Source: a bacterium (lineage in GTDB: Bacteria; Zhuqueibacterota; Zhuqueibacteria; Oleimicrobiales; Geothermoviventaceae). Taken from it: DNA of 64,000 nucleotides. A program made the translations under genes and the position numbers. How positions within the stretch are numbered: the first letter of the stretch is position 1; each line of letters opens with the position of its first letter. The DNA is taken from positions 496,001 to 560,000 of the forward strand of contig JAPWUV010000001.1 of the NCBI GenBank assembly GCA_028275345.1. The letters are read 5' to 3'. The notes below the pieces were generated by a model, which saw only the letters and a list, made by a program, of their open reading frames with translations, searched no databases and was not told the DNA's origin. Shown here one piece after another: positions 34,282 to 46,456 of this stretch.

Positions 34282-34890
34282 TTGGTCTCGAAGCGGGAAA
34301 ACGAGAAGTCAGTTGATGTCCCGGTCGCCGAGCGGAAGGAGGAAGCCAGTTCGGGACTGGAGAAGAAGTGGTACGCGGTGCACGTGCTCTCGGGGCATGA
34401 GCAGAAGGTGAAGGCGTACCTCGAGAGCGAGATCCGCAAGCAGGGTCTTCAGGATCGCTTCGGCGAGATCCTCGTGCCCGCTGAGCAGATTACCGAAATG
34501 CGCGAGGGGAAGAAGCGGACGCGTACCCGCATCTTCTTCCCCGGCTACATCCTGCTGGAAATGCACCTGGACAAAGAGACCCAACATCTGGTTCAGAACG
34601 TACCCGGGGTGACCAATTTCGTCGGGACCAAAGACCGCCCAGTGCCTTTGCAGCCCCACGAGGTGGAAAGGATCTTGGGTCGCGTGGATCGGAGCCGAGA
34701 GCGCGGGACCACGGCGATCCCCTTCCGCGTGGGCGACCCGGTTCGAGTGGTGGACGGTCCGTTCACCGATTTCACCGGCTACGTCGAAGAGATCAATGAG
34801 GAAAAGAATAAAGTCAAGGTGATGGTCAGCATCTTCGGTCGGGCCACACCCGTGGAGCTGGACTTCCTTCAGGTGGAATTGGAAAAGTAA
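34282..34890 (+). CDS. nusG: Transcription termination/antitermination factor NusG
   Basis: 202 residues. After a charged 25-residue N-terminal extension come the NGN domain (K-K-W-Y-A-V-H-V-L-S-G-H-E, F-F-P-G-Y-I-L-L-E-M) and the KOW domain (G-D-P-V-R-V-V-D-G-P-F). The start appears to be TTG behind AGAGGTGA; ATG codons nearby are out of frame. Couples RNA polymerase with Rho or the ribosome. Confidence 0.93.
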   Translation: MVSKRENEKSVDVPVAERKEEASSGLEKKWYAVHVLSGHEQKVKAYLESEIRKQGLQDRFGEILVPAEQITEMREGKKRTRTRIFFPGYILLEMHLDKETQHLVQNVPGVTNFVGTKDRPVPLQPHEVERILGRVDRSRERGTTAIPFRVGDPVRVVDGPFTDFTGYVEEINEEKNKVKVMVSIFGRATPVELDFLQVELEK

Positions 34891-34899
34891 GGGACGCGC

Positions 34900-35325
34900 A
34901 TGGCGAAGAAGGTTGTCGCGACCATCAAGTTGCAGATCCCGGCAGGACAGGCGACGCCGGCGCCTCCAGTGGGTCCGGCGCTGGGCCAGCACGGCGTCAA
35001 CATCATGGAATTCTGCAAGGCTTTCAATGCTCGGACCCAGGACAGGGTCGGCCTGATCATTCCGGTAGTCATCACGGTCTATGCCGACCGATCCTTCACT
35101 TTCATCACCAAGACTCCGCCGGCTTCCGTGCTCCTGAAGAAAGCGGCCGGGATTGAGAAGGGGAGCGGCGAGCCCAACCGAGTGAAGGTGGGGAAGGTGA
35201 CGCGCGAGCAGATTCGCCAAATCGCCGAAGCGAAGATGGCGGATCTCAACGCCAAGGACCTCGACGCCGCCATCCGCATGATCGAAGGGACTGCACGCAG
35301 CATGGGCATCGTGATCGAGGGGTGA
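34900..35325 (+). CDS. rplK: 50S ribosomal protein L11
   Basis: 141 residues, standard length, with the proline-rich N-terminal [18 protein letters not shown] motif that contacts the GTPase centre and thiostrepton site. It starts 9 bp after nusG. Confidence 0.95.
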   Translation: MAKKVVATIKLQIPAGQATPAPPVGPALGQHGVNIMEFCKAFNARTQDRVGLIIPVVITVYADRSFTFITKTPPASVLLKKAAGIEKGSGEPNRVKVGKVTREQIRQIAEAKMADLNAKDLDAAIRMIEGTARSMGIVIEG

Positions 35326-35373
35326 AGTGCGGTCCGGCACGCTGGTTTGAGATTCCGACGCAGGTGACAACGC

Positions 35374-36075
35374 ATGAAACGAAGCAAGCGCTACCAGGCC
35401 GTCCGTGAGAAGATCGAGCGAGGGCGGGAGTACCCGCTAGGAGAGGCCTTGCGCCTGGTGAAGGAGACGGCGACAGCCAAGTTCGATGAGACGGTGGAGA
35501 TGCACGTGCGGCTGGGCGTGGATCCACGTCACGCCGAACAGCAGGTGCGCGGGACCGTCAGCCTGCCGCACGGAACGGGGAAGCCGGTGAGGGTCCTCGT
35601 GCTCACCAAGGGGCCGCAGGAGAAGGAGGCGCGCGAGGCGGGCGCCGACTACGTCGGCTTCGAGGAGTACATCGACAAGATCCAAGAGGGCTGGCTGGAT
35701 TTCGATGTGGTGATCGCCACCCCCGATGTGATGCCTCAGGTCGGAAAACTGGGGCGGATCTTGGGTCCCCGCGGCCTCATGCCCAATCCCAAAAGCGGCA
35801 CCGTGACCATGAACGTCAAGGATGCGGTGCGCGAAGTGAAAGCCGGGAGGATCGAGTTCCGGGTGGACCGCTACGGGATCCTCCACGTTCCCATCGGCAA
35901 GGTCTCCTTCGATGTGGAGAAGCTTACGGACAACGCGAAGGCCTTCATGGAGGCTGTCTTGCGCCTGCGGCCCCCGACGGCCAAGGGCCAGTATGTACGA
36001 AGCGTGACGGTCTCCAGTACCATGGGCCCCGGGATCCGGGTGGATCGGAACCAGCTGCTGACCGAACTGCGGTGA
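35374..36075 (+). CDS. rplA: 50S ribosomal protein L1
   Basis: 233 residues: K-R-Y-Q-A-V-R-E-K at the N-terminus and the signature [14 protein letters not shown]. In other bacteria L1 represses the L11-L1 mRNA; a matching RNA site was not identified here. Confidence 0.95.
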   Translation: MKRSKRYQAVREKIERGREYPLGEALRLVKETATAKFDETVEMHVRLGVDPRHAEQQVRGTVSLPHGTGKPVRVLVLTKGPQEKEAREAGADYVGFEEYIDKIQEGWLDFDVVIATPDVMPQVGKLGRILGPRGLMPNPKSGTVTMNVKDAVREVKAGRIEFRVDRYGILHVPIGKVSFDVEKLTDNAKAFMEAVLRLRPPTAKGQYVRSVTVSSTMGPGIRVDRNQLLTELR

Positions 36076-36120
36076 CCGTGCGGAAGGACCAACACTGGAC
36101 GTAGGTAAGGACGGGCGGAG

Positions 36121-36648
36121 ATGCCGACACCGAAAAAGGTCGAAGAGGTCGAGTTTCTGACCGCGAAGATCCGCGAAGCCAAGGGCGTGTTCCTCACCGA
36201 TTTCACCGGAATGACGGTGGAGGAGATGAACGAGCTTCGCTCGCGGCTTCGCCAGGAGAAGATCCTCTACCGTGTGGCCAAGAACACCCTGACGCGGATC
36301 GCCCTGGAGCGGGCGGGGGTTGGCGGTCAGCTGGACAGTTATCTCAAGGGATCGACGGCGCTCGCCTTCGGATTCGACGATCCCATCACCGCGGCCCGCG
36401 TATTGCGGGATTTCGCCAAGCAGCGGCAGAAATTGCGCTTCAAGGCGAGCCTGGTGGAGGGAAGAGTCCTCGGAGCGGAGGAGACCGAGAAGCTGGCGGA
36501 TCTGCCGCCGCGCCAGGAGCTTCTGGCGCGCCTTGTGGGGCAGCTGAACGCGCCCATCGCCGGCCTGGTGTGGACGCTCAACGGGGTCTTGGCGAAGCTG
36601 GTCTACGTGCTCCAAGCCATTAAAGAGCAGAAGGAGAAAGCCTCCTGA
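36121..36648 (+). CDS. rplJ: 50S ribosomal protein L10
   Basis: 175 residues: F-L-T-D-F-T-G-M-T-V near the start, Y-R-V-A-K-N-T-L-T and a C-terminal helix that binds L7/L12 dimers. Followed by rplL as usual. Confidence 0.94.
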   Translation: MPTPKKVEEVEFLTAKIREAKGVFLTDFTGMTVEEMNELRSRLRQEKILYRVAKNTLTRIALERAGVGGQLDSYLKGSTALAFGFDDPITAARVLRDFAKQRQKLRFKASLVEGRVLGAEETEKLADLPPRQELLARLVGQLNAPIAGLVWTLNGVLAKLVYVLQAIKEQKEKAS

Positions 36649-36732
36649 GCTCTGGGATTGCGGGGGATTGAGGCGTGGTGTGAGTGTAGTGGATTTGGGA
36701 TGAGAGAAGAAAACGGAGAGGCGACGGTCAAG

Positions 36733-37131
36733 ATGAGCGCGAAGACGGAAAAGCTGGATGGCATCATTCAGGCGATCGAAGGCCTGACCGTGTTGGAGCT
36801 CGCGGAACTGGTGAAGGCTCTGGAGGAGAAGTTCGGCGTGAGCGCGCAGGCGCCAGTGGCTGCTGTGGCTGCGGCTCCGGTGGCTGCTGCGGCCGCCGCG
36901 GCACCGGCAGAAGAGGAGAAGACCGAGTTCACCGTGGTGCTCACCAACGCGGGCGCCAACAAGATCCCGGTGATCAAAGTGATCCGCCAGATCACCAATC
37001 TGGGCCTGAAGGAGGCCAAGGATCTGGTGGACAACGCTCCGAGCACGGTGAAGGAAGGCGTCTCCAAGGAGGAAGCCGAGCAGATCAAGAAGCAGCTGGA
37101 AGAAGCGGGCGCCACCGTCGAGCTGAAGTAG
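36733..37131 (+). CDS. rplL: 50S ribosomal protein L7/L12
   Basis: 132 residues: an N-terminal dimerisation helix pair, an Ala/Pro hinge (about 42-60) and the conserved C-terminal domain ([11 protein letters not shown]). The ATG giving [10 protein letters not shown] was chosen; the frame is open 25 codons further without similarity. Confidence 0.94.
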   Translation: MSAKTEKLDGIIQAIEGLTVLELAELVKALEEKFGVSAQAPVAAVAAAPVAAAAAAAPAEEEKTEFTVVLTNAGANKIPVIKVIRQITNLGLKEAKDLVDNAPSTVKEGVSKEEAEQIKKQLEEAGATVELK

Positions 37132-37191
37132 CGCGATGCGGGCCCATTCGGTTGAGCAGTCTCACATTGATCCTGGGGAGCTGATCTCCGT

Positions 37192-40100
37192 ATGTCCAAC
37201 GTAACGCCGAGGAAGTCCTTTGGCCGGTTGCGGCCGGCCATTGAGTTGCCGGACCTTCTGGAAGTGCAACTCAAGTCGTTCGATGAATTCCTCCAGCCCA
37301 ACGTGCCGCCGGACAAGCGCGAGCCGAAAGGGCTGCAGGAGGTATTCCTCAACACCTTTCCCATCACCGATAGCCGGGAGAACTTCATCCTGGAGTTCGT
37401 GGAGTATTACGTCGAGAAGCCGAAGTACGACATCGACGAATGCCGCGAACGGGGGATGACGTACGCCGCCACCCTTAAGGCGAAGCTTCGGCTCACGATC
37501 AAAGACGAGTACGGCTCCCACGCGGACACCATCGAGCAGGTGGTGTACCTGGGCAACATCCCTTACATGACCAGCCGCGGCACCTTCATCATCAACGGGG
37601 CCGAGCGGATCATCGTGAGCCAGCTGCATCGATCGCCGGGGGTGTTCTTCGACGAGCTTTCCCACCCGAGCGGCCTGAAGCTCTATTCCGGCCGCATCAT
37701 CCCGCTACGCGGTTCGTGGGTGGAGTTCGTCACCGACATCAACGACGTGATGTACGTTTACATCGACCGGCGGCGGAAATTCCCGGTCACCACCCTCCTG
37801 CGCGCGCTTGGCTATTCCTCCGACGAAGAGATCCTCGATCTCTTTGGGCTGGTGGACAAGGTGGCGGTCCAGCCGGAGAATCGGTCGCAGCTGATCGGAC
37901 GGCGTGTGGCCGAGGATGTGGTGGACCGCCAGACGGGCGAGCTCCTGGTGGAGGTGGAGCAGGAGCTTTCGGAGGAGGCCCTGGACCGTCTGGCGGAAGC
38001 GGGCATCTCCGAAGTCCCTGTGATCCGGCAATTCGGGGCGGGGGAGCCCAACGTCATCGGGAATACGCTCCGGAAGGACCCGACCCACTCCCGAGAGGAA
38101 GCGCTGGAGTTCATCTACCGGCAGCTGCGCTCCGGTGATCCCCCGGATCTGGACACGGCCCGGCAGCTCATCGAACGGCTGTTCTTCAGCCCCAAGCGGT
38201 ACGACCTGGGAGTGGTGGGTCGCTACCGCATCAATCGGAAGCTGGGCCTGAACATACCGCAGGAGACCACGGTCCTCACCCCGGAGGACATCGTGGGGGT
38301 GGTGCGCTATCTCATCGAGATGCGCAACGGCCTGCGGAGCGCGGATGACGTGGACCATCTCGGCAACCGCCGCGTGCGCACGGTGGGCGAGCAGCTGGCG
38401 GCTCAGATGAGCCTGGCGTTCACCCGCATGGCCCGGACGATCAAGGAACGCATGAACCTGCGCGAGAGCGAGACGCTCACTCCGAGCGAGCTGGTGAACG
38501 CACGGACGATCGCGTCGGTGCTCAACACCTTCTTCGGGACGAGCCAGCTCAGCCAGTTCATGGATCAGACCAACCCGCTGGCTGAGCTGACCCACAAGCG
38601 CCGCGTCTCCGCCCTGGGCCCTGGCGGACTGACGCGGGAGCGGGCCGGCTTTGAGGTGCGGGACGTCCACTACACCCACTACGGCCGCCTGTGCCCCATT
38701 GAGACTCCGGAAGGGCCCAATATCGGCCTCATCTCGTCGTTGACCACCTACGCCCGGATCAACGATTTCGGTTTCATCGAGACGCCCTATCGCAAGGTGG
38801 TGAACGGTCGGGTGACGGACGAGATCGTGTACCTCTCGGCCGACGAGGAAGAGGAAGCGATCATCGCCCAGGCCAATGCGCCCGTGGGGCCGGACGGTCG
38901 CCTGCTGGGCGAGCGGATCAAGGCCCGTACGCGCGGCGAGTTCCCGATCGTGCGTCCGGAAGAGGTCGATTACATCGACGTTTCTCCGAACCAAATGGTC
39001 TCGGCGGCTGCCGCCTTGATCCCGTTCTTGGAGCATGACGACGCCAACCGCGCGCTCATGGGTTCCAACATGCAGCGCCAGGCCGTCCCCTTGTTGCGAC
39101 CGGAGGCGCCCCTGGTGGGGACGGGCCTCGAGGCCAAGGTGGCCCGCGATGCGCGCGCCGTGGTGGTGTCGGACGTGGATGGGATCGTGGAAGAGGTCGA
39201 CGCCGAGCACATCACCATCCGCGTGGAATACGATGAGACGGATGAGGCCTCGCGGCTGGAGCGTCTGCTCGACTTCGATCAGCGCGACCGGGTGACCTAC
39301 CGGCTCACCAAGTGGCAAAGGACCAACCAGGATACCTGCATCAACCAGCGGCCCATTGTGCGGGAAGGGGAGCGCGTCCGGAAGGGCCAGGTGATCGCGG
39401 ACGGGTTTGCGACCGACCACGGGGAGCTGGCGCTCGGGCGCAACGTGTTGGTGGCCTTCATGCCTTGGCGCGGCTACAATTTCGAAGACGCCATCGTGAT
39501 CTCCGAGCGCCTGGTCCGGGAAGATATCTACACCTCCGTGCACATCGAGGAGTTCGAGTGCCAGGTCCGGGACACCAAGCGCGGTGAGGAAGAGCTCACG
39601 CGGGAGATCCCCAACGTCAGCGAGGAGGCCACCAAGGATCTGGACGAGAATGGCGTGATCCGCGTCGGTGCCGAGGTGAAAGCGGGCGACATCCTCGTGG
39701 GCAAGGTGACGCCGAAGGGCGAAACCGATCCCACGCCCGAGGAGAAGCTCCTGCGCGCCATCTTCGGCGAGAAGGCGGGCGACGTCAAGGACGCTTCGCT
39801 CCGGGCTCCGAGCGGCCTCAAGGGGGTCGTCATCGATACCAAGCTCTTCAGCCGCAAGCGCAAAGACGCCAAGACCAAGAAGCAGGACAAGCAGAGATTC
39901 GACGAGATCGAACAGTGGTACCAGAACGAGCTGGCGAATGCCCAGGCTTTGCGCTTGGAGAAAATGACCACGATCCTGGAGGGGAAGAAGTCGGCGGGCA
40001 TTCGCGACGGGATCACCGGCAAGACGGTGATCAAGGCGGGCACCGTCCTGCGCCCGGAGCACATCGCGCGGATCGATTTCGACACCTACGACTTCAGCCA

Positions 40101-40998
40101 GGATTTGGTCGATGACGCCGAGGCCAACGAGCTGGCGCGGAAGGTTCAACAGCGATACCTCAAGAAGCTCGAATCCCTCAAAGAGGAGTACGAGAATCGG
40201 CGCCTGCGCGTGACCATCGGCGATGAGCTGCCGCCGGGGATCGTGCAGATGGCCAAGGTGTACGTGGCCAAGCGCCGGAAGATCATGGTCGGCGACAAGA
40301 TGGCGGGTCGGCACGGGAACAAGGGGGTAGTCTCCGTGATCGTGCCCGAGGAGGATATGCCTTTCCTCGAGGACGGTACCCCGGTGGATATCGTGCTCAA
40401 TCCCCTGGGTGTGCCCTCGCGAATGAATGTGGGGCAGATCTTGGAGACCATCCTCGGTCGCGCGGCGAAAGTGCTGGGCGTGCGGTACGCATCGCCCGTG
40501 TTCGATGGCGCCACGGAGGAAGACATCCGGGAAGAGCTGAAGAAGGCGGGCCTACCTCTCGATGGGAAAGTGACGCTGTACGACGGCCGCACCGGCGAGC
40601 CCTTCGACATGCCGGTGACGGTGGGATACATTTACATGATGAAGCTCTCGCACTTGGTCGAAGACAAGATCCACGCTCGCTCCATCGGCCCCTACTCCCT
40701 GATCACGCAGCAGCCTCTGGGCGGTAAGGCCCAGTTCGGCGGACAGCGCTTCGGGGAGATGGAGGTTTGGGCCTTGGAGGCCTATGGCGCGGCCCATACC
40801 CTGCAGGAGATCCTCACCGTGAAGTCGGACGACGTGCGCGGCCGCGCCCGGGTCTACGAAGCGATCGTAAAGGGCGAGAATCTCCCGGAACCTGGTCTAC
40901 CCGAGTCCTTCAACGTGCTGATCAAGGAGCTCCAGGGATTGGCCCTCGACGTGGAACTGGTGGATCAGTCCCCTGGCCGAAAGAGGTTGAAGGACTGA
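37192..40998 (+). CDS. rpoB: RNA polymerase beta subunit
   Basis: 1268 residues. The rifampicin-pocket region reads [13 protein letters not shown] and [13 protein letters not shown], all wild-type-like residues. Further landmarks are [13 protein letters not shown] and near the end [13 protein letters not shown]. The overall size is close to the Bacteroidetes/Chlorobi type. Cotranscribed with rplL and rpoC. Confidence 0.97.
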   Translation: MSNVTPRKSFGRLRPAIELPDLLEVQLKSFDEFLQPNVPPDKREPKGLQEVFLNTFPITDSRENFILEFVEYYVEKPKYDIDECRERGMTYAATLKAKLRLTIKDEYGSHADTIEQVVYLGNIPYMTSRGTFIINGAERIIVSQLHRSPGVFFDELSHPSGLKLYSGRIIPLRGSWVEFVTDINDVMYVYIDRRRKFPVTTLLRALGYSSDEEILDLFGLVDKVAVQPENRSQLIGRRVAEDVVDRQTGELLVEVEQELSEEALDRLAEAGISEVPVIRQFGAGEPNVIGNTLRKDPTHSREEALEFIYRQLRSGDPPDLDTARQLIERLFFSPKRYDLGVVGRYRINRKLGLNIPQETTVLTPEDIVGVVRYLIEMRNGLRSADDVDHLGNRRVRTVGEQLAAQMSLAFTRMARTIKERMNLRESETLTPSELVNARTIASVLNTFFGTSQLSQFMDQTNPLAELTHKRRVSALGPGGLTRERAGFEVRDVHYTHYGRLCPIETPEGPNIGLISSLTTYARINDFGFIETPYRKVVNGRVTDEIVYLSADEEEEAIIAQANAPVGPDGRLLGERIKARTRGEFPIVRPEEVDYIDVSPNQMVSAAAALIPFLEHDDANRALMGSNMQRQAVPLLRPEAPLVGTGLEAKVARDARAVVVSDVDGIVEEVDAEHITIRVEYDETDEASRLERLLDFDQRDRVTYRLTKWQRTNQDTCINQRPIVREGERVRKGQVIADGFATDHGELALGRNVLVAFMPWRGYNFEDAIVISERLVREDIYTSVHIEEFECQVRDTKRGEEELTREIPNVSEEATKDLDENGVIRVGAEVKAGDILVGKVTPKGETDPTPEEKLLRAIFGEKAGDVKDASLRAPSGLKGVVIDTKLFSRKRKDAKTKKQDKQRFDEIEQWYQNELANAQALRLEKMTTILEGKKSAGIRDGITGKTVIKAGTVLRPEHIARIDFDTYDFSQDLVDDAEANELARKVQQRYLKKLESLKEEYENRRLRVTIGDELPPGIVQMAKVYVAKRRKIMVGDKMAGRHGNKGVVSVIVPEEDMPFLEDGTPVDIVLNPLGVPSRMNVGQILETILGRAAKVLGVRYASPVFDGATEEDIREELKKAGLPLDGKVTLYDGRTGEPFDMPVTVGYIYMMKLSHLVEDKIHARSIGPYSLITQQPLGGKAQFGGQRFGEMEVWALEAYGAAHTLQEILTVKSDDVRGRARVYEAIVKGENLPEPGLPESFNVLIKELQGLALDVELVDQSPGRKRLKD

Positions 40999-41070
40999 CG
41001 GAGTCGCAAACGCGAGGGTAGGGACGAGGTTCGTTGGGTTTGTCGTTTCTTCCTCATGGGAGGTGAGATT

Positions 41071-44000
41071 TTGGCACTGGCAGTGAAACAAGAAGGGCTT
41101 CGTCCTCGGCAGATTCGGGCGATCACCATCGGTCTGGCTTCGCCCGACAAGATCCTCGAGTGGTCGCACGGCGAGGTGACCAAGCCGGAGACGATCAACT
41201 ACCGCTCCTTCAAGCCGGAGAAGGACGGTCTATTCTGCGAGAAGATTTTCGGGCCAGTGCGCGACTTCGAGTGTCACTGCGGCAAGTACAAACGTGCCCG
41301 GTATCGGGGCATCGTCTGCGATCGCTGCGGGGTGGAAGTGACCACGAAGGCCGTCCGGCGGGAGCGGATGGGGCATATCACCCTCGCTGTGCCGGTGGTC
41401 CACATCTGGTATTGGAAATCGATCCCCTCGAAGATCGGAAACGTCCTTGGGATGAGCACCAAGGACCTGGAGCGGATCATCTATTACGAGTCTTATGTGG
41501 TCATCGAGCCGGGGGAGTCGGGGCTGCGCCCGAAGGAGCTCATCAGCGAAGAGGAGTATCACGAAATCCTGGCTCAGTTCCCCGGGATCGACAAGGCTCC
41601 GGAGGACAGCGGCAGGCGTTTCGTGGCGAAGATGGGTGGGGAGGCCATCCTGGAGCTGCTCAAGCGCGTGGACATTGAGATGCTGTCGCGCCAGCTCCGC
41701 GCCGAGCTCCACACCCAGGTCTCGCAGCAGCGGAAGGCGGAGATTCTCAAGCGCCTCAAGGTGATCGAGGCCTTCCGCAAGAGCGAGCGCGGCAAGCCCA
41801 ATCGGCCGGAGTGGATGGTCCTCACGGTGATCCCGGTGATTCCGCCGGAGCTGCGTCCTCTGGTGCCGCTGGAGGGCGGCCGCTTCGCCACTTCTGACCT
41901 GAACGACCTCTATCGGCGGGTGATCATCCGCAACAACCGCCTGAAGAAGCTGATCGAGATCAAAGCGCCGGAAGTGATCCTCCGCAACGAGAAGCGCATG
42001 CTCCAGGAGGCGGTGGACTCCCTCTTCGACAACGGCCGCAAGGTGTCGGCCGTGCGGGGGGACGGGAATCGTCCCCTCAAGTCGCTCTCCGACATGCTGC
42101 GGGGCAAGCAAGGGCGCTTCCGGCAGAACCTGCTGGGGAAGCGCATCGACTATTCGGGTCGCTCGGTGATCGTGGTCGGGCCCGAGCTCAAACTCCACCA
42201 GTGCGGCCTGCCCAAAGAGATGGCGCTCGAGCTCTTCAAGCCCTTCGTCATCCGCAAGGTGATCGAGCGCGGGCTGGTGAAGACGGTGAAGAGCGCCAAG
42301 AAGCTGGTGGAGCGGGCCACCCCGGAGATCTGGGAAATCCTGGAAGAGGTGGTGGAGGATCATCCCGTCCTCCTGAACCGCGCGCCCACGCTGCACCGGC
42401 TGGGCATTCAGGCCTTCCAGCCCATCCTGATCGACGGCAAGGCTATCCAGATCCATCCGCTGGTGTGTGCAGCGTTCAACGCGGACTTCGACGGCGACCA
42501 GATGGCCGTGCACGTGCCCCTGAGCCAGTACGCGCAGGTGGAAACGTGGCTCCTAATGCTTTCTAGCCACAATATCCTCTCTCCGGCTCACGGCGGGCCC
42601 TTAGCCATCCCAAGCCAGGACATGGTGCTCGGCCTGTACTACCTCACCAAGGTCCGCAGTGGCGAGCCGGGCGAGGGGAAGATGTTCTCCTCGCCGGAGG
42701 AGGTGATCATCGCCTACGACCAGGGCAAGTTGGGTCTCCACGCCCGGATCAAGGTTCGGATTCAGGGCGAGCTGGTGGAGACGACCACTGGGCGCGTGAT
42801 TTTCAACCAAATCGTGCCCCCCGAGTTGGGCTTCATCAACCAGCTCCTCACCAAACGGCGGATCGGGCAGATTGTCTCCAAGGCCTTCAAGACCATTGGG
42901 AACTACCGCACGGTGAAGTTCCTCGACGAGCTGAAGGACCTCGGTTTCCACTTTGCGACGAAATCCGGGGCCACCTTCGGCATTGACGACATGGTCATCC
43001 CCGAGGAGAAACCGAAGCTCCTCGAGGAGGCCTACGCGAAGGTGGCCGAGATTCAGAAGCGGTACAAGGCCGGCCATATCACCGACAGCGAACGCTACAA
43101 TCAGGTGATCGACGTCTGGACCCAGACGGCGAACGAAGTAGCCGCCCGCATGCTGGAGGCCCTGCGGAAGGACCGCGACGGCTTCAACCCGGTGTTCATG
43201 ATGGCGGACTCGGGAGCGCGAGGCTCCAAGGATCAGATCCGGCAGCTGGGTGGCATGCGCGGGCTCATGGCCAAGCCGCAGAAGAAGATGACCGGCGGCC
43301 TCGGCGAGATCATCGAGGACCCGATCACCGCCAACTTCCGGGAAGGCCTGTCGGTCCTGGAATACTTCATCTCCACCCACGGGGCGCGGAAGGGATTGGC
43401 CGACACGGCGCTGAAGACGGCCGATGCGGGCTACCTCACTCGCCGGCTCGTGGATGTGGCGCAGGACGTGGTGGTGACGATGAAAGATTGCGGCACCATC
43501 ATGGGCGTCCGCATGCACGCATTGAAGGAAGGCGAGGAGGTGATCGAGCCCCTGGCCGACCGCGTCCTGGGTCGGGTGGCGGCGGAAGACGTCTTCGACC
43601 CGGTCACCAATGAGATCATTGTCCATGCCGGGGAGCTCATCGACGAAGCCAAGGCGGAGAAGATCGCGGAGGCCGGGGTCGATTCGGTTTACATCCGTTC
43701 GGTGCTCACCTGCGAGGCGCCACACGGTGTGTGTGCCCTGTGCTACGGCCGTAACCTGGCCACCCAGCGCCTGGTGGAGGTAGGCGAAGCCGTAGGGGTG
43801 ATGGCTGCCCAATCCATCGGGGAGCCAGGTACCCAGCTCACGCTTCGTACCTTCCACATCGGCGGGACGGCGGCGCGCATTGCGGCGGAGTCCGAGGTGC
43901 GGGCCAAGTTGCCGGGGCGGGTGCAATTCGAGGGGCTCCGCTATGTGGATCGCGACGGGGTTTTGATCGCCATCAACCGCAATGGCAAGCTCAATATCCT

Positions 44001-45339
44001 CGACGACGGCGACCGAGTCCTGACGGTCTACTCAATCCCGCACGCCTCGCACCTTGTGGTGAAGGAAGGCGATCGCGTGGAGAAAGGCCAGCTCCTGTTC
44101 CGTTGGGACCCGTATTCGGAGAGCATCCTCTCGCTGGCCGAAGGGCATGTGGAGTTCGCAGACCTCATCGAGAAGATCACGTATCAGGATGAGGTCGACG
44201 AGGCTACGGGACGCCGTCAGCGGGTGGTGATCGAGTCCAGGGACAAGTCGCTCACGCCCACCATCATCGTGGTCGATCCGAAGACCGGCGAAGGGCGGCA
44301 TCACATGATGCCCATCGGGGCCATGCTGCTGGTCCATCCGGGTGACTACGTGCGGCCTGGGGACCTGCTGGCGAAGATCCCGAAGCAGATCGCCAAGACG
44401 CGCGACATCACGGGCGGTCTGCCGCGAGTGGCCGAGCTCTTCGAAGCGCGTCGACCGCGCGACCCGGCCATCGTCAGCGAGATCGACGGCTACGTGAAGT
44501 TCGGGGAGGTGCGGCGCGGGATCCGCAAGGTCATTGTGACCTCCCCCGATGGGCATGAGACCAAGACCTACCTCATCCCATACGGAAAGCACATCCTGGT
44601 CCACGACGGGGACTTTGTGCAAGCCGGGGAGAAGATCACCGAGGGTGCCATCGCGCCGCAGGACATCCTCGCCATCAAGGGGCCGAACGCGGTGCAGGAA
44701 TACCTCGTGAACGAGATCCAGGAGGTCTACCGTCTCCAGGGCGTGCGCATCAATGACAAGCACATCGAGGTGATCACGCGGCAAATGTTCCAGAAAGTGC
44801 GGGTGGAGGATCCCGGCGATACGGACTACCTCGAAGGAGACCAGGTGGACCGCCGCAGCTTCCTCCTGGAGAACGAGCGCATCCGGAACATGGTGGTGAT
44901 CACCGATCCGGGCGATTCCCCCTACCGGGTGGACGAGTTGGTTCCGATCGAGGAATTCGAGAGGACCAACGAGAGGCTGCGCGACCAAGGCAGGCAGCCT
45001 GCGGAGGCTCGGCCGACGCGCCCGGCGACGTTCCAGCCGGTTCTGCTGGGGATCACCAAGGCCTCGCTGACCACGGATAGCTTCATCTCGGCGGCGTCGT
45101 TCCAGGAGACCACGCGCGTCCTGGCGGATGCTGCCGTGCGCGGGAAGGTGGATCATCTGCGCGGGCTCAAAGAGAACGTGGTGATGGGGAACCTCATCCC
45201 GGCCGGCACGGGCTTGCGCAAGTACGATAACCTTCTGGTGAGCGGCCCGACGGTGTTCGAGCCCAGGCCCGAAGAAGAGGAAGCAACGGCGGAGGCGAGG
45301 GCGGAGAAGGTGGAGGTGGCGGCCTCCGGCGGAGCGTGA
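41071..45339 (+). CDS. rpoC: RNA polymerase beta' subunit
   Basis: About 1422 residues. The N-terminal zinc ribbon is C-H-C-G-K-Y...C-D-R-C; the catalytic loop N-A-D-F-D-G-D-Q is near residue 470; the second zinc site is [11 protein letters not shown]. The start is probably TTG at 41071, giving an A-L-A-V-K-Q-E-G N-terminus, because the only Shine-Dalgarno (GGGAGGTGAG, 41058-41067) lies just before it and after the in-frame ATG at 41056, which has no ribosome site. Confidence 0.95.
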   Translation: MALAVKQEGLRPRQIRAITIGLASPDKILEWSHGEVTKPETINYRSFKPEKDGLFCEKIFGPVRDFECHCGKYKRARYRGIVCDRCGVEVTTKAVRRERMGHITLAVPVVHIWYWKSIPSKIGNVLGMSTKDLERIIYYESYVVIEPGESGLRPKELISEEEYHEILAQFPGIDKAPEDSGRRFVAKMGGEAILELLKRVDIEMLSRQLRAELHTQVSQQRKAEILKRLKVIEAFRKSERGKPNRPEWMVLTVIPVIPPELRPLVPLEGGRFATSDLNDLYRRVIIRNNRLKKLIEIKAPEVILRNEKRMLQEAVDSLFDNGRKVSAVRGDGNRPLKSLSDMLRGKQGRFRQNLLGKRIDYSGRSVIVVGPELKLHQCGLPKEMALELFKPFVIRKVIERGLVKTVKSAKKLVERATPEIWEILEEVVEDHPVLLNRAPTLHRLGIQAFQPILIDGKAIQIHPLVCAAFNADFDGDQMAVHVPLSQYAQVETWLLMLSSHNILSPAHGGPLAIPSQDMVLGLYYLTKVRSGEPGEGKMFSSPEEVIIAYDQGKLGLHARIKVRIQGELVETTTGRVIFNQIVPPELGFINQLLTKRRIGQIVSKAFKTIGNYRTVKFLDELKDLGFHFATKSGATFGIDDMVIPEEKPKLLEEAYAKVAEIQKRYKAGHITDSERYNQVIDVWTQTANEVAARMLEALRKDRDGFNPVFMMADSGARGSKDQIRQLGGMRGLMAKPQKKMTGGLGEIIEDPITANFREGLSVLEYFISTHGARKGLADTALKTADAGYLTRRLVDVAQDVVVTMKDCGTIMGVRMHALKEGEEVIEPLADRVLGRVAAEDVFDPVTNEIIVHAGELIDEAKAEKIAEAGVDSVYIRSVLTCEAPHGVCALCYGRNLATQRLVEVGEAVGVMAAQSIGEPGTQLTLRTFHIGGTAARIAAESEVRAKLPGRVQFEGLRYVDRDGVLIAINRNGKLNILDDGDRVLTVYSIPHASHLVVKEGDRVEKGQLLFRWDPYSESILSLAEGHVEFADLIEKITYQDEVDEATGRRQRVVIESRDKSLTPTIIVVDPKTGEGRHHMMPIGAMLLVHPGDYVRPGDLLAKIPKQIAKTRDITGGLPRVAELFEARRPRDPAIVSEIDGYVKFGEVRRGIRKVIVTSPDGHETKTYLIPYGKHILVHDGDFVQAGEKITEGAIAPQDILAIKGPNAVQEYLVNEIQEVYRLQGVRINDKHIEVITRQMFQKVRVEDPGDTDYLEGDQVDRRSFLLENERIRNMVVITDPGDSPYRVDELVPIEEFERTNERLRDQGRQPAEARPTRPATFQPVLLGITKASLTTDSFISAASFQETTRVLADAAVRGKVDHLRGLKENVVMGNLIPAGTGLRKYDNLLVSGPTVFEPRPEEEEATAEARAEKVEVAASGGA

Positions 45340-45394
45340 GATGTCAGGCAACAGAGGGAGGACGCGAGAATCTGCATGAGGCAGGAAAAAGCGT

Positions 45395-45422
45395 TTGACG
45401 TTAGTCCGGCTCTTCGTATATT
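45395..45422 (+). promoter_or_regulatory. Promoter of the str operon (rpsL)
   Basis: TTGACG (45395-45400) and TATATT (45417-45422), spacer 16 bp, 34 bp before rpsL. It marks a new transcription unit inside the long ribosomal cluster. Confidence 0.75.
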
Positions 45423-45455
45423 TGAGACTGTCGAAAGCGGAAGGTGAGGAGGTAA

Positions 45456-46320
<865 letters not shown>

Positions 46321-46431
46321 CGCGGCGAGGAGCACTTTCCCCTCGCTGGCCGGTCCACTCAGGTACGGAGGTGCACACGGGACCAGCGTAGGTTCGGAAA
46401 TAGCCGTAATGGCGGGTGCGAAATCGGGAGG

Positions 46432-46456
46432 CTCCACGTTCGAAGTGGAGTTTTTT
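46432..46456 (+). promoter_or_regulatory. Hairpin plus T6 overlapping the fusA ribosome site
   Basis: CTCCAC (46432-46437) pairs with GTGGAG (46445-46450) around a 7-nt loop, followed by T6 and at once by the fusA ATG. The 3' arm contains the only Shine-Dalgarno (GGAG, six bases before the ATG). The element could end transcription or hide the ribosome site. The preceding 110 bp of the rpsG-fusA gap contain other pairings (GCGAGG with CCTCGC; CGCTGG with CCAGCG). Confidence 0.55.

Noticed and set aside
41056-41070. ATG start of rpoC five codons upstream
   Set aside because: The only Shine-Dalgarno lies downstream of this ATG; the upstream sequence is pyrimidine-rich.
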